This document shows, one piece after another, positions 52,555 to 61,318 of a stretch of 64,000 bases of DNA (the stretch's first letter is position 1; each line of letters opens with the position of its first letter). The position numbers were made by a program, and so were the translations under genes. Below the pieces are notes generated by a model, which saw only the letters and a program-made list of their open reading frames with translations, did not search any database and was not told the DNA's origin. This DNA is from Constantimarinum furrinae (GTDB lineage Bacteria > Bacteroidota > Bacteroidia > Flavobacteriales > Flavobacteriaceae): assembly GCF_014295415.1 (NCBI RefSeq), contig NZ_CP052909.1:620001-684000 (forward strand), given 5' to 3'.

Positions 52555-52580
52555 AAAAAAATCCCGCCAACGGCGGGATC
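52555..52580 (-). terminator. Terminator after the PA2169-like gene
   Basis: Perfect stem ATCCCGCC-AAC-GGCGGGAT (52561-52579); on the minus strand followed by a T run (complement of the A run 52555-52560). It is 23 bp beyond the stop at 52603. Confidence 0.9.
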
Positions 52581-52602
52581 CTCTTTTTCATAGCAATATC
52601 TT

Positions 52603-53052
52603 TTAGGATACAACTACTTCAAAATTCTTGGCATTTCGAATTGCAGCATCGATACTTTCTTTATGCTTGCTCAAAATACTTTGAGTTGTTGGCGGCAAGG
52701 TAGTATCATTGATTACTTCGTTATACTCCTCTTTGGCCGCTTTTTCACCTTTAACTACTTCTTCCAGAATGGCTTCCTCATCGTTTGAAGTAAAGGTAGA
52801 TTTTATATCCATCCAGGTACGGTGTGTAGCACCTTTAAAGCTTCCACTTTTTTCCGGTGTTTCTCCATAATTCCGGATCTCCGATTTTAACTCGTGGCCG
52901 AAATCGTATCGGTTTTGGGCCTGATCCTTAAAGAAGGATTTTAACTGTGGATTTTCAACGATCTCAGCGGCTTTTTTATAGCCTTTTTCGGCATCGTAAT
53001 TCTTTTCTAAAAGTTCATTTAACTTATTCGACATTTTCTCTGTATACTTCAT
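52603..53052 (-). CDS. PA2169/DUF2383-type ferritin-like four-helix protein
   Basis: 149 residues, all helix. L-E-K-N-Y-D-A-E-K-G-Y-K-K-A-A-E and the D-I-K-S-T-F-T-S-N-D-E-E-A-I-L-E-E-V-V-K-G-E-K-A-A block are the family pattern, split at its acidic residues; the Glu/Asp placements resemble the metal site of ferritin-like folds. Often stress-related in other genomes; activity unknown. Stand-alone, with its own terminator. Confidence 0.9.
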   Translation of the reverse strand: MKYTEKMSNKLNELLEKNYDAEKGYKKAAEIVENPQLKSFFKDQAQNRYDFGHELKSEIRNYGETPEKSGSFKGATHRTWMDIKSTFTSNDEEAILEEVVKGEKAAKEEYNEVINDTTLPPTTQSILSKHKESIDAAIRNAKNFEVVVS

Positions 53053-53260
53053 CTTCTTTTCGTTTTAAATGACGCGAAGAAAGTTTATAAATAACCGAGG
53101 AAAAATCTTCGCATTTCTTTACTCGGCATACTCTAATATAGCACAAATAAAGGGCTTAGGAGAATATTTAACCCAAGTTTAATACGAATTAACAAAGTTT
53201 AACCCTCAGGGAATATTTGGCACTGAAATACACCAAATTTTAACAAAAAAAGATGGCTTA

Positions 53261-54064
53261 TTATTCGTAAACCACATTAAACTGTCCAAGTGAAATGGTA
53301 GTGGAGGCCGTTTCAAATGAGAACGTCCCTTTAATACGACGCTGACCGGGATTATGTTCTACGACCAAAACAGTACCGGCGGTAGCGGGTTGTGTGTTTA
53401 CTCCGTCGGTATAGCTCGCTTGAAATCCTATTTCGGTAAGGCTATAAGATCCTGCCATTACATCTATCGGCATACGGATAAGTATAGTGGTTGATGAAGT
53501 AGAACCTGCAATCACGATGGAATTTCCGCTGTCAACCGCAGTAACTGTAAAAGGATTAAAAGGTGTACCGTCTATTTCGGCTAGGAACGTTCCTGCATTT
53601 GGAGGCGTACCCTCTTCCACGATCCCCGTTCCGTAAGGCACTTCAAAAAACACACCGCGTTGTACGTTTAAAGTGTCGAGCCCTGCTAATACTGCATTGA
53701 ACCTAAAGGTCCCCGATAAGGTTTCATTGGTAGTGTCCCAATTGGAAATAATTACCTGTCCTTCCCCTTCGGGGTTAGTGCTGTAGATATTTCCCAATGA
53801 ATTTTCGAAAGAAGCATAGTTGGGAGATTCGCCGCCCAGATTATACGTGCGCTCCTCTCCCGCGGCCACTTTCAGGGTAAGTGTTTCATTGTCTGTAATA
53901 CCTATTATAGTAAAGGATCCGTCTTCGTTTTCTGAAGCTCTGGCATCTGTGGCTTCAAAAAATGCATTATCGAGGGAGCCCTGCATGGCAGGGGTGTTGG
54001 TTTCCAGATCTTCACATCCATTGAAAAGGACAACGGCAAGAATCAATAGCATAAATCTTTTCAT
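53261..54064 (-). CDS. Lipoprotein, DUF6252-like two-domain
   Basis: 267 residues from the chosen start. Signal M-K-R-F-M-L-L-I-L-A-V-V-L-F-N-G-C with a lipidation Cys. Two beta-rich domains of about 115 residues each (starting near D-N-A-F-F-E-A and E-I-D-G-T-P-F-N) share a strand order of DUF6252 type. A 9-residue longer start at 54091 would precede the normal signal. Probably an outer-membrane lipoprotein; no function known. Divergent from the rpsP operon. Confidence 0.8.
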   Translation of the reverse strand: MKRFMLLILAVVLFNGCEDLETNTPAMQGSLDNAFFEATDARASENEDGSFTIIGITDNETLTLKVAAGEERTYNLGGESPNYASFENSLGNIYSTNPEGEGQVIISNWDTTNETLSGTFRFNAVLAGLDTLNVQRGVFFEVPYGTGIVEEGTPPNAGTFLAEIDGTPFNPFTVTAVDSGNSIVIAGSTSSTTILIRMPIDVMAGSYSLTEIGFQASYTDGVNTQPATAGTVLVVEHNPGQRRIKGTFSFETASTTISLGQFNVVYE

Positions 54065-54117
54065 AGCAATTTGGGTAAACAGGTTTGTCACAAATGTAAA
54101 ATAAAAAGTTTAATCTA

Positions 54118-54149
54118 TTGAGTTTCATATAAAAAATATAGTATCTTTG
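54118..54149 (+). promoter_or_regulatory. Promoter of the rpsP-rimM-trmN6 operon
   Basis: TTG (54118-54120) and TATCTTTG (54142-54149) are 21 bp apart and fit the Bacteroidota -33/-7 pattern. A leader of about 45 nt precedes the rpsP ATG at 54197. Confidence 0.75.
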
Positions 54150-54196
54150 CCGTCCTTAATTATAACCGGGGTCGGGTACCCCAAAAATTAATTTTT

Positions 54197-54811
54197 ATGC
54201 CTGTAAAAATAAGATTACAAAGACACGGTAAAAAAGGAAAACCTTTTTACTGGATCGTAGCGGCCGATGGTCGTGCGAAAAGAGATGGTAAATACCTTGA
54301 AAAACTTGGTGTTTACAATCCGAATGTTAACCCTGCACATATCGAATTAAACGTTGATGGCGCGGTGACATGGCTTCAAAACGGAGCGCAACCTACAGAT
54401 ACAGCAAGAGCTATCCTTTCTTATAAAGGAGCTATGCTGAAAAATCACCTTGCCGGTGGTGTACGTAAAGGAGCACTTACCGAAGAACAAGCCGAAGAAA
54501 AATTCAATGCCTGGTTGGAAGAAAAAGCGAAAGCGGTTGAAAACAAACGCACAAAGCTTTCTGATGCCAAGGAAAAAGAAAGAGCTGAGGCTTTGGCTGC
54601 CGAAAAAGCAGTAAATGAAGCGCGAATTGCAGAAGCACAAGCCCCTGCTGAAGGAGAACTTGCCGAAGGGGAAGCTACTGAAGAAGCTGTTGAAGCTACT
54701 GCTGAAGCAGAAACTGCAACGGAAGAAGCTCCTGCTGAAGAAGTGAAGGCTGAAGCAACCGAAGAAGTTGCCGAAGAAGCTAAGGCGGAAGCCAGCAAAG
54801 AAGAAGAGTAA
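54197..54811 (+). CDS. rpsP: 30S ribosomal protein S16 with long Ala/Glu tail
   Basis: 204 residues. The S16 core fills about 1-85 (V-K-I-R-L-Q-R-H-G-K-K-G-K-P-F-Y-W-I-V-A-A-D-G, split by its Gly/Pro turns, and Y-N-P-N-V-N-P). The remaining ~115 residues are a charged helix, then an Ala/Glu-rich tail (repeats of E-E-A, E-A-T). Long tails on S16 occur across Bacteroidota. It heads the rpsP-rimM pair, with rimM starting 15 bp after the stop. Confidence 0.97.
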   Translation: MPVKIRLQRHGKKGKPFYWIVAADGRAKRDGKYLEKLGVYNPNVNPAHIELNVDGAVTWLQNGAQPTDTARAILSYKGAMLKNHLAGGVRKGALTEEQAEEKFNAWLEEKAKAVENKRTKLSDAKEKERAEALAAEKAVNEARIAEAQAPAEGELAEGEATEEAVEATAEAETATEEAPAEEVKAEATEEVAEEAKAEASKEEE

Positions 54812-54826
54812 AACTAAAATGGCGAT

Positions 54827-55351
54827 ATGCAAAAGAAGGATTGTTTCTTCGTAGGCAAGATCGTTAAGAAGTATAGTTTTAAAGGGGAGTTGCTTATCAA
54901 ACTCGATACAGACGACCCCGAACAATTTTTAAATATGGAATCGGTTTTTGTGGAAAAGCACAAAAATTTGGTTCCATTTTTTATTGAGAATAGTTCGCTT
55001 CACAAATCCAGTTTGCTGCGAGTAAAATTTGAAGAAGTGGAAAATGAAGCTGATGCCGACGCCATGCTGGGAACCGATCTCTATCTTCCCCTGTCCCTGT
55101 TACCGAAACTCAGCGGAAATAAATTCTATTATCACGAGATTAACCAATTTAAAGTGATCGATGCCTCTTTCGGTGAAGTTGGGACCATTATGGGGGTCAA
55201 TGACAATACTGCACAACATTTATTCGTGATAGACCGCGACGGAAAGGAGATCCTTATTCCCATTAATGATTCCTTTATAGAAAAAGTGGATCGAGATCTA
55301 AAGACCATTCATCTGAATGTTCCTGAGGGTCTCATAGAATTATATCTTTAG
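54827..55351 (+). CDS. rimM: Ribosome maturation factor RimM
   Basis: 174 residues. F-F-V-G-K-I-V-K-K-Y-S-F-K-G-E-L opens the RimM N-terminal barrel, and the C-terminal PRC-type domain holds Y-Y-H-E-I, L-F-V-I-D-R and a final L-L-I-P-I-N-like strand (I-L-I-P-I-N-D). RimM binds S19 and assists 30S head assembly. Operon position after rpsP is the usual one; the next gene starts with no gap. Confidence 0.96.
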   Translation: MQKKDCFFVGKIVKKYSFKGELLIKLDTDDPEQFLNMESVFVEKHKNLVPFFIENSSLHKSSLLRVKFEEVENEADADAMLGTDLYLPLSLLPKLSGNKFYYHEINQFKVIDASFGEVGTIMGVNDNTAQHLFVIDRDGKEILIPINDSFIEKVDRDLKTIHLNVPEGLIELYL

Positions 55352-56062
55352 ATGGAACCTTTTACATTTAAGCAATTTGTCGTTGCTCAGGATCGCTGCG
55401 CGATGAAGATAGGAACAGATGGGGTTTTATTAGGAGCATGGACAACTATAGATCACCGCCCCTTAAGTGTTTTGGATATAGGAGCCGGCACGGGAATAAT
55501 TGCCTTACAACTTGCACAACGCACAACAGCAGAACTCATTGATGCCATCGAGATCGATGATCTTGCCTATGAACAATGTGTCGAAAATTTTGAAGCTTCT
55601 CCATGGGGCGATCGGCTTTTCTGCTACCATGCGTCTTTGGAAGAATTTACCGAGGAGATCGACGATCGCTATGAGCTTATTGTTTCCAATCCGCCGTTTT
55701 ATTCCGATAATTATGTAACCGAAGACCCCGCACGAAATACGGCTCGTTTTGCCGATGCCCTGCCTTTTAAGGATCTGCTTCATCATGTTTCGGTGTTGCT
55801 TAGTGAAGAGGGTATCTTTTCTACTATTATTCCGAAGAAAGAGGAACAAACTTTCATCGCCCTGGCTTCCGAAGTGAAGCTCTTTCCCACACGGATCTGT
55901 CGTGTTCGGGGGACAGACACTTCCGAAGTAAAACGCAGTTTAATGGAATTCAGCTTTCAGAAAACAACTGTTGAAATGACATCATTGGTCATTGAGCATT
56001 CCCGACACAATTATACTCAGGATTACTGCGATCTGGTTCGGGAATTCTATTTAAAGATGTAA
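55352..56062 (+). CDS. trmN6: tRNA1(Val) (adenine37-N6)-methyltransferase-like
   Basis: 236 residues. F-T-F-K-Q-F-V-V-A-Q-D-R-C-A-M-K-I-G-T-D-G-V-L-L-G-A-W is the YfiC/TrmN6 start, split at its Gln-Asp and Gly-Thr pairs; V-L-D-I-G-A-G-T-G-I-I-A-L is SAM motif I, and I-V-S-N-P-P-F-Y is the N6-adenine catalytic motif. It starts right at the rimM stop, so it is the third gene of that operon. The convergent transporter gene lies 6 bp away. Confidence 0.93.
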   Translation: MEPFTFKQFVVAQDRCAMKIGTDGVLLGAWTTIDHRPLSVLDIGAGTGIIALQLAQRTTAELIDAIEIDDLAYEQCVENFEASPWGDRLFCYHASLEEFTEEIDDRYELIVSNPPFYSDNYVTEDPARNTARFADALPFKDLLHHVSVLLSEEGIFSTIIPKKEEQTFIALASEVKLFPTRICRVRGTDTSEVKRSLMEFSFQKTTVEMTSLVIEHSRHNYTQDYCDLVREFYLKM

Positions 56063-56068
56063 TTTAAA

Positions 56069-57397
56069 TTACTTTTCTAGCTCTTTCCCGGAGTCTTTTT
56101 TGTGATTCCATTTCATGATCAAATAAATAGGCACCCCCGAAAAAAGCAATAAAAATCCGTAGAAAACAGTCTCTTGTCCCGAACCATAAATTGACCACAT
56201 CGAATAGGCAAATCCTAGTATACCGAGTGTAAATGTTTTTAGAAAACTGCCGGCATTAAATTTCTTTTCGATCAGGACCAAAACATAAGATGCCGAAACA
56301 AATAAATAAGGCACCAAACAGGTTAGTGTGGTTAGCAAAAGAGCGAATTCAAATTGGTCTACCAAACCCTCTGTAAAATTCATAAGCATTAGGGCAGAGG
56401 TTAAAACACTCCCTATAATTAAGCCAATTAAGGGCGCCCCATTACTGTTTGACTTTTTAAATAGCTTAGGGAACAGATCATCCTTAGCCATTGCCATCGA
56501 CATTTGTCCGGTAATTAATATCCAACCGTTTAACGCTCCAATAGCTGCTATGGCTGCTCCGGCAGCAACAAGATATCCCACGTATTTACCACCAATGAGT
56601 TCACCTGCGTCTGCAAAAGGCGTGGGCGACTCACTTAATACCTCGTTTGGGATAATTCCAAATAATACGATAGTACTAAGTATATAAACCAAAGTGGTTA
56701 TGATCGTTCCCAACATGGTTGCTCTTGGCACAGTTACCTCCGGATCCTTCACATTACCGGCCGGTATGGTTGCCGATTCTATCCCTAAAAATGCATAGAG
56801 TGTAAGTACAGCGACTACTGGGAAAATTGCGAGGTTACTTTCACCGGTTAGATTAAACTCCGGGAAGGTTTCAACGCTAAAGAAAAAGGCACCCATCAAA
56901 ATAATTAAAACCAGCGGTATTAACTTTAACACCGTTGTAAGTATCTGAATTTTTCCCGATTCTTTGATCCCTCTGGAGTTGATCCAGGTTAAAAACCATA
57001 TTAAACTCAAGCCCGCAAGAATGGCATAATTCGCATTGGTCTCCAATACTGGAAAGAAAAAACTTAGTGCGCTAATCGCCGCCAATGCGATGGCTGCATT
57101 CCCTACCCAACAAGAGATCCAATACCCCCAGGCAACTAAAAATCCGATAAAATCACCAAATCCGGCTTGAGAAAAGGTATAGGGCCCACCGCTTCTTCCC
57201 ACTAATATTTTACTGAAATTACTAAATACTTTGGCGAGTATGAGCGCTCCGGCTGCAGAAAAGATCCACCCCAGAATACTTATTCCACCGTATTTAGCAA
57301 GGGAAGCGGGCAATACAAAGATCCCGGCTCCTATCATGTTTCCTATCACTAGCGAAGTAGAAACCAGCAATCCAATTTTTTGTGTTTTTTTGGTCAT
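56069..57397 (-). CDS. APC-family amino acid permease/antiporter
   Basis: 442 residues with twelve helices. S-L-V-I-G-N-M-I-G-A-G-I-F-V-L-P is the helix 1 signature of the amino acid/polyamine/organocation superfamily, and F-L-G-I-E-S-A-T-I-P-A-G in helix 6 has the Glu of the antiporter subfamily. Closest in look to basic amino acid antiporters (AdiC/ArcD-like), but the substrate cannot be fixed here. Inner membrane. Start confirmed by the first helix. Confidence 0.9.
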   Translation of the reverse strand: MTKKTQKIGLLVSTSLVIGNMIGAGIFVLPASLAKYGGISILGWIFSAAGALILAKVFSNFSKILVGRSGGPYTFSQAGFGDFIGFLVAWGYWISCWVGNAAIALAAISALSFFFPVLETNANYAILAGLSLIWFLTWINSRGIKESGKIQILTTVLKLIPLVLIILMGAFFFSVETFPEFNLTGESNLAIFPVVAVLTLYAFLGIESATIPAGNVKDPEVTVPRATMLGTIITTLVYILSTIVLFGIIPNEVLSESPTPFADAGELIGGKYVGYLVAAGAAIAAIGALNGWILITGQMSMAMAKDDLFPKLFKKSNSNGAPLIGLIIGSVLTSALMLMNFTEGLVDQFEFALLLTTLTCLVPYLFVSASYVLVLIEKKFNAGSFLKTFTLGILGFAYSMWSIYGSGQETVFYGFLLLFSGVPIYLIMKWNHKKDSGKELEK

Positions 57398-57470
57398 AGT
57401 TGTGTTCGTATAAGGACTTATATTATAATTACTTACATTTATCGATACGAAAGATACACGAATAAAAGGA

Positions 57471-58559
57471 ATGACACATCAGTACACTATACATCCCGAT
57501 ATTACTCAAGCAGAAACACTACCGGCTTCATTTTACAGAGATGCTTCTGTTTTTGAGGCTATAAAAAAGAAAGTGTTTCTAAAATCCTGGCAGTGGATAG
57601 GTGATGAGAACAGGGTCGCTTTGCCACATTCTGTATATCCTTTTGTGCTTTTAGAGGGTTTTTTAACCGAACCACTTTTACTTTCCAGAGATTCGGACGA
57701 TACCCTACATTGTTTGAGTAATGTATGTACCCACCGCGGAAACAAAGTCGCGCTACACTCCGGTAAGTTTAAAAAACTGATCTGTTCGTATCATGGCAGA
57801 CGATTTTCATTGGAAGGAACCTTTGAAAGCATGCCCGAATTCGAAGACGCTAAAGACTTTCCACGGCCATGCGATGATCTCCATCGGTTTCCTCTATTAC
57901 AATGGGGACCCTTACTTTTTGCCGGTTTGGACGATAGCATCAACTTCAAAAAAGTGATCGATAAAATGGAAGAACGTGTCGGTTTTCTTCCTATTGCTGA
58001 ATTCTATCACGATGCTTCTTTATCGAAGGATTTTCTCGTCCATGCACATTGGGCTTTATATTGCGACAATTATCTGGAAGGTTTTCATATACCTTTTGTA
58101 CATGAAGGTCTAAACGAAACTCTGGATTACGGAAGTTATACCACCGAGGTTTACGACTATTGTAACCTTCAAATTGGCTATACCGATGAGGCCACCGAAG
58201 TTTTTGACCTTCCTGAAGGCCATATCGACCACGGGAAAAATGTTGCGGCTTACTACTACTGGGTTTTTCCCAATATGATGTTTAATTTCTATCCCTGGGG
58301 CTTATCTATAAATATTGTAAAGCCGCTCTCGATCAACCGAACGAAAGTATCTTTTATTTCCTATGTATACGATCCGTCTAAACTGGATAAAGGTGCCGGA
58401 AGTGCTCTGGAAAAAGTAGAACGGGAAGATGAATTCGTGGTCGAAAATGTGCAAAAAGGAGTAAATTCCTCTTTCTACAAAGCGGGTAGGTTCTCTCCGA
58501 GCCGGGAAAAAGGGGTACATCATTTTCATCGTTTGCTGGCTGAATTTCTGAATAAATAA
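57471..58559 (+). CDS. Rieske non-heme iron oxygenase, alpha subunit
   Basis: 362 residues. The Rieske [2Fe-2S] motif is C86-T-H88-R-G and, 17 residues on, C105-S-Y-H108. The mononuclear iron site is D-N-Y-L-E-G-F-H-I-P-F-V-H in the catalytic domain with the distal Asp near the end. It resembles choline or glycine-betaine monooxygenase-type alpha subunits. Electron donors may be the ferredoxin/reductase pair at 60853-62371, but that is only inference. The GCDH-like gene follows on the same strand. Confidence 0.88.
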   Translation: MTHQYTIHPDITQAETLPASFYRDASVFEAIKKKVFLKSWQWIGDENRVALPHSVYPFVLLEGFLTEPLLLSRDSDDTLHCLSNVCTHRGNKVALHSGKFKKLICSYHGRRFSLEGTFESMPEFEDAKDFPRPCDDLHRFPLLQWGPLLFAGLDDSINFKKVIDKMEERVGFLPIAEFYHDASLSKDFLVHAHWALYCDNYLEGFHIPFVHEGLNETLDYGSYTTEVYDYCNLQIGYTDEATEVFDLPEGHIDHGKNVAAYYYWVFPNMMFNFYPWGLSINIVKPLSINRTKVSFISYVYDPSKLDKGAGSALEKVEREDEFVVENVQKGVNSSFYKAGRFSPSREKGVHHFHRLLAEFLNK

Positions 58560-58616
58560 CTTCTGAATTTGATAAAGATTTTAGAGCGAATACATAGGTT
58601 ATTTCACCGCAATACT

Positions 58617-58624
58617 TAAATTTG
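58617..58624 (+). promoter_or_regulatory. -7 box (TAAATTTG) of the glutaryl-CoA-dehydrogenase-like gene
   Basis: Matches TAnnTTTG and lies 23 bp before the ATG at 58648, so transcription is expected to begin downstream of the rejected ATG at 58624. Confidence 0.55.
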
Positions 58625-58647
58625 TGCTTCACAAAAATGGAATCCGA

Positions 58648-59826
58648 ATGAAGCCCGACCTTTTTGAAGCACCCGACTACTACAACTTAGATGATCTTTT
58701 AACCGACGAGCATAAATTAGTACGCGAAGCTGCCCGTGAATGGGTAAAACGTGACGTATCTCCTATCATTGAAGAATACGCTCAAAAAGCAGAATTTCCC
58801 GAAGAGATCATTGGCGGATTGGCAGAAATTGGAGCCTTCGGACCTTATATCCCCGAGGAATACGGAGGGGCAGGACTGGATCAGATCGCTTACGGACTCA
58901 TCATGCAGGAAATTGAACGTGGTGACAGCGGGGTACGCAGTACAGCTTCAGTGCAGTCTTCCCTGGTGATGTATCCTATCTGGAAATACGGCACCGAAGA
59001 ACAACGCAAAAAATACCTGCCTAAACTGGCTTCGGGAGAATGGATGGGGTCTTTCGGATTAACCGAACCGGATCACGGTTCTAATCCGGGAGGCATGACC
59101 ACCAATTTCAAAGATATGGGCGACCATTATTTACTGAATGGTGCCAAAATGTGGATCTCGAATTCTCCATTTTGTCAGATCGCCGTGGTATGGGCCAAGG
59201 ATGAAAACGGACGCGTGCACGGTTTGATTGTAGAACGCGGAATGGAAGGCTTCAGTACTCCAGAAACTCACGGAAAATGGTCCCTACGGGCTTCAGCCAC
59301 TGGGGAACTAATTTTTGACAATGTAAAAGTACCGAAAGAAAATCTTCTACCAAACAAATCAGGATTGGGTGCTCCCCTTGGGTGTCTTGATTCTGCGCGC
59401 TTCGGAATTGCCTGGGGTGCGATAGGTGCTGCCATGGATTGTTACGATACAGCATTGCGATATTCCAAGGAACGTATTCAGTTTGGAAAACCTATTGGGG
59501 CGTTTCAACTTCAGCAAAAAAAATTGGCCGAAATGATCACCGAGATCACTAAAGCTCAATTATTGGCCTGGCGATTAGGCGTGCTTCGCAATGAAGGGAA
59601 AGCAACTTCGGCGCAGATCTCAATGGCAAAACGGAATAATGTGGAAATGGCTATCAATATTGCCCGTGAGGCGCGACAGATCCTCGGAGGGATGGGAATC
59701 ACCGGCGAATACAGTATTATGCGGCATTCTATGAACCTTGAAAGTGTGATCACCTATGAAGGAACACACGATATTCACTTATTGATCACCGGGCTGGACA
59801 TAACCGGATTAAACGCCTTTAAATAG
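58648..59826 (+). CDS. gcdH: Acyl-CoA dehydrogenase, glutaryl-CoA dehydrogenase-like
   Basis: 392 residues from the chosen start. G-D-S-G-V-R-S-T-A-S-V-Q-S-S-L-V-M, the F-G-L-T-E-P-D-H-G-S-N-P block and the catalytic Glu in V-I-T-Y-E-G-T-H-D-I (about residue 371) follow glutaryl-CoA dehydrogenase, which oxidises and decarboxylates glutaryl-CoA from lysine and tryptophan breakdown. FAD-dependent, cytosolic. A start eight residues upstream at 58624 falls within the promoter and was rejected. A terminator follows. Confidence 0.9.
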   Translation: MKPDLFEAPDYYNLDDLLTDEHKLVREAAREWVKRDVSPIIEEYAQKAEFPEEIIGGLAEIGAFGPYIPEEYGGAGLDQIAYGLIMQEIERGDSGVRSTASVQSSLVMYPIWKYGTEEQRKKYLPKLASGEWMGSFGLTEPDHGSNPGGMTTNFKDMGDHYLLNGAKMWISNSPFCQIAVVWAKDENGRVHGLIVERGMEGFSTPETHGKWSLRASATGELIFDNVKVPKENLLPNKSGLGAPLGCLDSARFGIAWGAIGAAMDCYDTALRYSKERIQFGKPIGAFQLQQKKLAEMITEITKAQLLAWRLGVLRNEGKATSAQISMAKRNNVEMAINIAREARQILGGMGITGEYSIMRHSMNLESVITYEGTHDIHLLITGLDITGLNAFK

Positions 59827-59851
59827 GATACTGTTTTTAAGACTAAAGCCG

Positions 59852-59877
59852 AGCTTCCTAAAATAGGAAGCTTTTTT
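59852..59877 (+). terminator. Terminator after gcdH
   Basis: Perfect nine-base stem AGCTTCCTA-AAA-TAGGAAGCT followed by a T run, 25 bp after the stop. Confidence 0.9.
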
Positions 59878-59934
59878 ATGCGCTATTTTCTGAATACTGC
59901 CTTCAAATTGTATCTTTAAAAAAAGTAAAGTCCC

Positions 59935-60831
59935 ATGTCTTCACAAACCCGATTTAGTCGTGCGTATAAAAATGCACCCCGGATTTCTTTTAACGACAGT
60001 TCAAAGTTTATTGTTTTTAGCGATTGTCACCGTGGAGACAATAGCTTTGCCGACGATTTTGCAAACAACCGGAATATCTATTATCATGCCTTAAAGCATT
60101 ATTACAACGAAGGTTTTACCTATTGCGAACTGGGCGATGGAGACGAACTATGGGAGAATATCGAGTTTAAGTCGGTGTTGGAAGCTCATAAAAATGTGTT
60201 TACCTTATTGCGATTGTTTTTTGCCGAATCGCGCTTGCACCGGCTGGTTGGAAACCACGATATGGTCTATATGAACGAGCGCTATGTCGAAAAGAACTTG
60301 TATCAATATTTCAACAAGGTGACAGGGCAAGACGAACCACTTTTCCCTAATATTTCTTTTTCGGAAGGATTGGTGTTACAACACGAAGTTACCGGACAGG
60401 AATTATTCATGCTTCACGGACATCAGGCAGACTGGATGAATTACCGCGGGTGGAAGTTCAACCGGTTTATGGTACGTGCCTTATGGCGCCAATTACAGGT
60501 GTTCGGGATAAGCGATCCAACGAGTCCGGCAAAAAATTATAAGGAGCTTATTAAAGTAGAGCGTCGGACTAAAAAATGGATCATAGACAACAACAATTTG
60601 TTTACGATCACGGGGCATACTCACAGACCCCGTTTCCCCGAGCCCGGGGATATTGCTTATTTTAATGACGGCAGTTGTGTTCATCCCCGAAGTATTACAG
60701 GGTTGGAGATAGAAAACGGTGCCATAGCGCTTATAAAATGGCAGATCGCCACTACCGAGGACGGTACATTGAAGGTGATACGTGTTCTTTTAGAAGGACC
60801 TCAAAAACTAATAGATTATAAGACTGAATAG
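59935..60831 (+). CDS. Metallophosphoesterase
   Basis: 298 residues. The five calcineurin-like motifs are in order: F-S-D-C-H-R-G-D, E-L-G-D-G-D-E, G-N-H-D-M, L-H-G-H-Q-A-D and T-G-H-T-H-R-P-R. The dinuclear metal site is complete. Resembles bacterial UDP-diacylglucosamine or lipid-type phosphoesterases but is not clearly LpxH. No signal peptide. Own promoter with TATCTTTA at 59911-59918. Convergent with the ferredoxin gene. Confidence 0.9.
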   Translation: MSSQTRFSRAYKNAPRISFNDSSKFIVFSDCHRGDNSFADDFANNRNIYYHALKHYYNEGFTYCELGDGDELWENIEFKSVLEAHKNVFTLLRLFFAESRLHRLVGNHDMVYMNERYVEKNLYQYFNKVTGQDEPLFPNISFSEGLVLQHEVTGQELFMLHGHQADWMNYRGWKFNRFMVRALWRQLQVFGISDPTSPAKNYKELIKVERRTKKWIIDNNNLFTITGHTHRPRFPEPGDIAYFNDGSCVHPRSITGLEIENGAIALIKWQIATTEDGTLKVIRVLLEGPQKLIDYKTE

Positions 60832-60852
60832 CAACAGGAGTGAAACGTGGGT

Positions 60853-61179
60853 TTAGGATTCCGGGGCGATCTCCACTTCGAGTCCTTGGAGTTGTGGAGT
60901 GATAAAGATCTGGCAGCCCAGTCTGCTGTTATTCTTTACGTTAAATGCTTCGGCAAGCATGGCATCTTCGTCATAACTCATTTCAGGCAGTTCGTGATCA
61001 CTTACAATATAACATTGGCAGGATGCACACATGGCCATACCACCACAGATGCCAATGGTCCCTTCGGGGGCGAGTTCGTAGGAACGAATAACCTCCATAA
61101 GGTTCATATTCATATCGGTTGGTGCATCAATTTGATGTGATGTTCCTTCACGGTCGGTTATTGTAATTCTAATATCCAA
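60853..61179 (-). CDS. Adrenodoxin-type [2Fe-2S] ferredoxin
   Basis: 108 residues. Cluster ligands are C45-x5-C51-x2-C54 and C89, the adrenodoxin/ISC-type spacing, after a beta-grasp fold. It carries electrons for iron-sulfur assembly or oxygenases. The next gene upstream is a ferredoxin reductase, so the pair probably works together. Confidence 0.94.
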   Translation of the reverse strand: MDIRITITDREGTSHQIDAPTDMNMNLMEVIRSYELAPEGTIGICGGMAMCASCQCYIVSDHELPEMSYDEDAMLAEAFNVKNNSRLGCQIFITPQLQGLEVEIAPES

Positions 61180-61259
61180 TTTTAATATTCTTGCTTTACA
61201 TGTATTAAGCCTAGATTCTAACTGTTTTTCCTCTTAAATATCGGTTAGTGAGAACCCAC

Positions 61260-61318
61260 CATTCATTACACATTACTCATTAGTCATTACACATTAATCA
61301 TTACGAATTCCTAATTCC
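61260..61318. repeat. Heptanucleotide array (about 8-9 units)
   Basis: CATTCAT, TACACAT, TACTCAT, TAGTCAT, TACACAT, TAATCAT, TACGAAT, TCCTAAT, TCC. The array ends where the minus-strand reductase stop begins (61319). Confidence 0.8.

Noticed and set aside
54347-54925. Long minus-strand open frame opposite rpsP.
   Set aside because: Low-complexity Phe/Ser translation of the Ala/Glu tail; shadow of rpsP.
56060-56073. GTAATTTAAATTAC between the convergent trmN6 and permease genes as a terminator.
   Set aside because: A weak AT-only palindrome overlapping the trmN6 stop; too unstable to call.
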